The position numbers and the translations under genes were made by a program. The notes under the pieces are model-generated. The model was not told the origin of the DNA and searched no databases. It was given only the letters and a program-made list of their open reading frames with translations. 64,000 nt of DNA from Plantibacter elymi (nom. nud.) (GTDB taxonomy: Bacteria > Actinomycetota > Actinomycetes > Actinomycetales > Microbacteriaceae), in NCBI RefSeq assembly GCF_900177795.1, contig NZ_FXWJ01000005.1, positions 62,001 to 126,000 on the forward strand, in the 5' to 3' direction. Below, piece by piece: positions 61,146 to 64,000 of this stretch (positions are counted from its first letter, which is position 1; every line of letters begins with the position of its first letter).

Positions 61146-62423
61146 GTGGACATCATCGGGTGGGTGAACGACGCCGCGACGGCGCTGCCCGATCCGGTGA
61201 TCTGGCTCATCGGACTCCTGTTCACGACCGCCGAGTCCGGCCTCTGGCTCGGCCTCGTCGTCCCCGGTGAACCGGTGGTGCTCCTCCTCGCGGCCATGCT
61301 CGACTCCGCCCCCGGTGCCCTCGTGCTGTTCCTCGCGGTCGCCCTCGGCGGGTCGCTCGGGGACCAGCTCGGCTACCTCGTCGGTCGTCGTTCCGGTGGT
61401 CGCCTCCGTGACTCGGCCATCGTCCGGCGTCTCGGCGTCGATGGCTGGGACCGCGCGGTCGAGGCGCTCGAGCGACGCGGGGCCCAGGCCGTCTTCCTCA
61501 CGAGGCTCGTCCCCGTGCTCCGGTGCCTGACACCGACCGCCGCAGGGGTCGCCCGCGTGCCCTACCGGTCGTTCCTCGCGGCATCGCTGCTGGGTTCCCT
61601 CCTCTGGTCCGCCGTCTACGTCGGGGTCGGCTCCCTCGTCCGCGCCACGCTCGACACGGTCCGCCAGTACCTGGGCGCCACCGGCTGGGTGCTGCTGTTC
61701 GCGCTCGTCGTGGTGGTCACGGTGGTCGCGATCGCCCGATTCCGCCGAGGTACCGCGATCCCCGGCGACGAGGCGATGATCCCGGTGACCCTGCACGAGA
61801 AGACGCCCCTCGCGCGCCTCCGGACGCAGCTGTTCTCCGACGACGACTGGAAGAACCTGCCGAACGCGATCACGGCGGGACGTATCGTCCTGCTCCCGGT
61901 CTTCGCCGCCCTCGTGATCACCGGCTCCTACTGGGCTGCGCTCGTCGTCGGCGCGGTCGTGTTCCTGAGCGACGTCGCCGACGGGCAGATCGCGCGCCGC
62001 ATGGGCACGGTCTCCGCGCTCGGCACCTGGCTCGACGGGGTCGCCGACCGCCTGACCGTGGTCGTGGTCGCCGCGTCGTTCGCCATCGCCCAGATCATCC
62101 CGTGGCAGGTGTTCGTGGTCATGATCGTCCCCGACCTCCTGCTCGCGTTCGTCGCCGTCGTCGCGTTCCGAGGGACGCCCGAGGTGCCGGTGAGCATCGC
62201 CGGCAAGATCCGGACGGTGTTCCTCTTCGTCGGCTTCTTCGCGCTGCTCACGGGCCTCGCGCTCGGAGGCGGGGATCCGACGTCGGCGCTCTATCGGGTC
62301 TTCGGCGGGGTCGGCTTCGTGGCGATCCTCCTCGGACTCCTCGGCCACTTCGTCGCGGCGACCCAGTATGCGCGACGCATGGTCGTCACCTGGCAGCGAC
62401 AGGGCGTCCGCGCGGCCCGCTGA
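61146..62423 (+). CDS. DedA-family protein fused to CDP-alcohol phosphatidyltransferase
   Basis: 425 residues. Residues 1-205: DedA/SNARE-associated fold with GLVVPGEPVVLLLAAMLDS, GDQLGYLVGRRSGG and the FLTRLVPVLR loop. Residues about 235-420: CDP-alcohol phosphatidyltransferase with the signature D276xxDG..AR...G...D297xxxD301 all present (SDVADGQIARRMG, GTWLDGVADR). One membrane enzyme thus couples a lipid flippase-like module to phospholipid head-group transfer. GTG start with GGGGA upstream. Confidence 0.85.
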   Translation: MDIIGWVNDAATALPDPVIWLIGLLFTTAESGLWLGLVVPGEPVVLLLAAMLDSAPGALVLFLAVALGGSLGDQLGYLVGRRSGGRLRDSAIVRRLGVDGWDRAVEALERRGAQAVFLTRLVPVLRCLTPTAAGVARVPYRSFLAASLLGSLLWSAVYVGVGSLVRATLDTVRQYLGATGWVLLFALVVVVTVVAIARFRRGTAIPGDEAMIPVTLHEKTPLARLRTQLFSDDDWKNLPNAITAGRIVLLPVFAALVITGSYWAALVVGAVVFLSDVADGQIARRMGTVSALGTWLDGVADRLTVVVVAASFAIAQIIPWQVFVVMIVPDLLLAFVAVVAFRGTPEVPVSIAGKIRTVFLFVGFFALLTGLALGGGDPTSALYRVFGGVGFVAILLGLLGHFVAATQYARRMVVTWQRQGVRAAR

Positions 62424-62491
62424 CCGCCGCGGCAGGTCGCCGCCGGATGGCGCACGGCGTCAGCGCAGGCGGCGTCGTTTAGGCTCGGAGC

Positions 62492-63175
62492 ATGCCAGTC
62501 GACTATCCGGACCTCGTCATCTTCGACTGCGACGGCACGCTCGTCGACACGGAACGCATCTCCGTCCGGGTGAACCTGCAGCTGCTCAACGAGGTCGGCG
62601 GTGACTACACCGAGGCCGAGGTGCGGGAGCTCTTCGTCGGCGCCTCGCTCGAGACGTACGCGACGCTCGTCGAGCAGCGGCTCGGGAAGCCGCTCGAGGC
62701 CGACTGGATCCAGCGCTGGAGCGACATGTTCCGCGGCATCTGCGAGCGCGAGCTCGAGGCGGTCGACGGTGTCGTCGACGCCCTCGACGGCATCGCTGCG
62801 ACCGGGGTGCAGCTGTGCGTCGCCTCGAACGGGATGCTGCACGACGTCGTCCGCAACCTCGGGCAGGTGGGCATCCACGACCGCTTCGACGGGCGCATCT
62901 TCAGCGCGACCGACGTCGCCGTCGGCAAGCCCGCCCCCGACCTCTTCCTGCACGCCGCCGCCGACTTCGACACGGCCCCCGAGCGGTGCGCGGTCGTCGA
63001 GGACAGCGTCGTCGGCGTCCTGGCTGCCCGCGCGGCCGGCATGACGGTCTACGCCTACGCCGGTGGCATGACGCCCGCCGAGCGGCTCGTCGGCGACGGC
63101 ACCCACGTGTTCGACGACATGCGCCTGCTGCCCGACCTCATCCGCGACACCTGGGCGACCTCCGCCGCACGCTAG
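62492..63175 (+). CDS. HAD-superfamily phosphatase (beta-phosphoglucomutase-like)
   Basis: 227 residues. FDCDGTLVDTE (Asp12, Asp14), Ser/Asn in CVASNG, Lys in VGKPAPDLFL, and VVEDSVVGVLAARAAG give the four HAD motifs with a C1 helical cap. Members dephosphorylate sugar phosphates such as 2-deoxyglucose-6-phosphate or riboflavin precursors. TAGGCT 7 nt before the ATG suggests a leaderless transcript. It is convergent with the DUF1622 gene. Confidence 0.88.
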   Translation: MPVDYPDLVIFDCDGTLVDTERISVRVNLQLLNEVGGDYTEAEVRELFVGASLETYATLVEQRLGKPLEADWIQRWSDMFRGICERELEAVDGVVDALDGIAATGVQLCVASNGMLHDVVRNLGQVGIHDRFDGRIFSATDVAVGKPAPDLFLHAAADFDTAPERCAVVEDSVVGVLAARAAGMTVYAYAGGMTPAERLVGDGTHVFDDMRLLPDLIRDTWATSAAR

Positions 63176-63199
63176 ACGAACTGCACGAGCCGCAACGCG

Positions 63200-63709
63200 C
63201 TAGCTGCGACTGCGGAGCTCGGGGAAGGCGTCCTCATCGTCGGGGACGGCCTGCGACGCGACGGTCGGTGCCGCCGTCGGATTGGGCGATGCCGACACGT
63301 CCTGCTCCTCGGCGCGACGCCGGGTGCGTTCGCCGCCGCGCTTGACGGCACGGTCGAAGAGCTGTGGGCCGGTCGTCGCCAGGCGCCTCCAGGGGAGGGT
63401 GCCCTCGATCTCGATCTGCAGGGAGAAGCTCAGCAGGGTGCGGATGACGACGATGATCGCCAGGACGAGTGCGTCGGTCAGCGAGGGCGTCGACGTGACC
63501 GTCTTCACGAGGTCGGCGGCCACGAGGATCTCCAGCCCGAGCAGGATGACCGAGCCGATCGTCTCCCGCAGCATCCGGAAGGCCCGAGCGCCGTCGCGCG
63601 TGCTCCACCACAGGCGGGCCGAGAGGGTGACGGCGATCACGAAGCCCACGACCATCGCCCCGACACCGGCGACCTCGAAGACGATGGTGACCAGCTCGAA
63701 GAAGTCCAT
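63200..63709 (-). CDS. DUF1622 membrane protein
   Basis: 169 residues with three helices (IVFEVAGVGAMVVGFVIAVT, TIGSVILLGLEILVAADLVK, LVLAIIVVIRTLLSFSLQIE) and an acidic, Ala-rich tail. FRMLRETIGSVILLGLEILV matches DUF1622, a small conserved membrane family with no assigned role. ATG at 63709; the upstream extension to 63817 runs into the riboswitch region. Confidence 0.78.
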   Translation of the reverse strand: MDFFELVTIVFEVAGVGAMVVGFVIAVTLSARLWWSTRDGARAFRMLRETIGSVILLGLEILVAADLVKTVTSTPSLTDALVLAIIVVIRTLLSFSLQIEIEGTLPWRRLATTGPQLFDRAVKRGGERTRRRAEEQDVSASPNPTAAPTVASQAVPDDEDAFPELRSRS

Positions 63710-63771
63710 CCCTTCATCATCCTCGCCCGCCCGCTGGACCGGAAGCCGGGCCGACCCGCTAGGGTGGTCGC

Positions 63772-63859
63772 GAGTGACACGGGGTGCCGATCCCACGACG
63801 ATCGGCTGAGAACACACCCGTCGAACCTGATCTCGTTAGTCCGAGCGAAGGGATGTCGC
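63772..63859 (+). ncRNA. TPP riboswitch (THI element)
   Basis: Conserved core visible: ACGGGGTGC, CGGCTGAGA, ACACCCGTCGAACCTGATC, GTTAGTCCGAGCGAAGGGAT. The final GGGA doubles as the Shine-Dalgarno for the ATG at 63862, so thiamine pyrophosphate binding should block translation. Confidence 0.93.
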
Positions 63860-63861
63860 GA

Positions 63862-64000
63862 ATGAGCATTCGCACACCGCAGCAGTCTGCCCACCCGTCC
63901 ACCGACGAGCCGTCCGTCGGCGAATTCGCGAGCGCGTCCGGGGACCTCCTCGACCGCCTGCGCGAGCGCACACCGCTCGTCCAATCGATCACGAACGCCG
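63862..64000 (+). CDS. thiM: Hydroxyethylthiazole kinase, 3' truncated by the window edge
   Basis: 46 residues are visible. After a variable lead, LRERTPLVQSITNA is the conserved N-terminal motif of ThiM, which phosphorylates the thiazole alcohol in thiamine salvage. The TPP riboswitch directly upstream agrees. The rest of the gene, and probably thiE/thiD, lies beyond the window. Confidence 0.85.
   Translation, partial: MSIRTPQQSAHPSTDEPSVGEFASASGDLLDRLRERTPLVQSITNA

Noticed and set aside
60714-62348. 544-codon minus-strand frame
   Set aside because: Antisense to the DedA fusion and surface-protein genes; translation is almost all charged residues (EREEADEEEHRPD style), as expected for shadow frames.

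Overview
This is a 64 kb window of very GC-rich, gene-dense DNA, almost certainly chromosome of a Gram-positive actinobacterium. Family Microbacteriaceae (for example a Curtobacterium/Plantibacter-like genus) is my best guess, from gene content and codon use only. Pointers are an Eis-type acetyltransferase, an actinobacterial PknB-type kinase, secreted proteins with LPxTG/LAxTG sorting signals, TANNNT boxes placed 6-8 nt before start codons (leaderless mRNAs), and recurring palindromic intergenic repeats. I see no rRNA, tRNA, transposase, prophage gene or CRISPR array.

Layout. 0-7.5 kb: Eis-like acetyltransferase (5' cut), bleomycin-resistance-type VOC protein, dienelactone hydrolase, a surface protein with four lamin-tail domains, and a TipAS-type MerR regulator convergent with a DUF2268 metalloprotease whose promoter has a MerR-type 19-bp spacer. 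7.7-15.6 kb: a six-gene glycoside operon (GH4 alpha-galactosidase, ABC importer, AgaS-like SIS protein, BadF-type sugar kinase) with a divergent DeoR regulator. 15.7-30.5 kb: YtrA-type regulator plus DUF1648 protein, aldo/keto reductase, two overlapping secreted-protein genes, TetR/DHA2 efflux, SDR, a coupled kinase-lipoprotein-SRPBCC set, an ArsR-LMW phosphatase fusion, and a VanY/VanR/VanS-like cluster. 30.6-41.1 kb: a membrane protein bracketed by two copies of a palindromic repeat, a ribose-type ABC operon with two permeases and a divergent FCD regulator, then a Gfo/Idh/MocA-AKR fusion controlled by a LacI protein with a perfect 20-bp palindrome. 41.1-44.0 kb: MOSC protein, MsrA, small hypotheticals, Lon-N-domain protein.

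44.2-52.9 kb is the most coherent locus. Two operons converge: TIM-barrel isomerase, 3HCDH-type dehydrogenase, SDR, a 36-residue membrane peptide and an MFS carrier on +; DhaK-DhaL kinase, RpiB-like and TIM-like isomerases and an FCD GntR regulator on -. The same palindrome, TCCTATAGGA, lies at both outer promoters, so I infer one regulon. The kinase/TIM/RpiB trio matches the tetrulose steps of threitol/erythritol catabolism.

53.1-64.0 kb: GNAT, a PhoP-like two-component system, an FCD regulator with an EamA exporter and its operator, a small membrane protein, an LPSTG surface protein, a DedA/CDP-alcohol phosphatidyltransferase fusion, a HAD phosphatase, a DUF1622 protein, and a TPP riboswitch before thiM, which runs off the end.

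Several intergenic repeat families occur: A (four copies, about 125-170 bp, nested palindromes), B (two copies), C (many copies built on CCCTTCGACAGGCTCAGGG, with local tandem expansions of 18, 20 and 22 bp units) and D (two loosely related copies).
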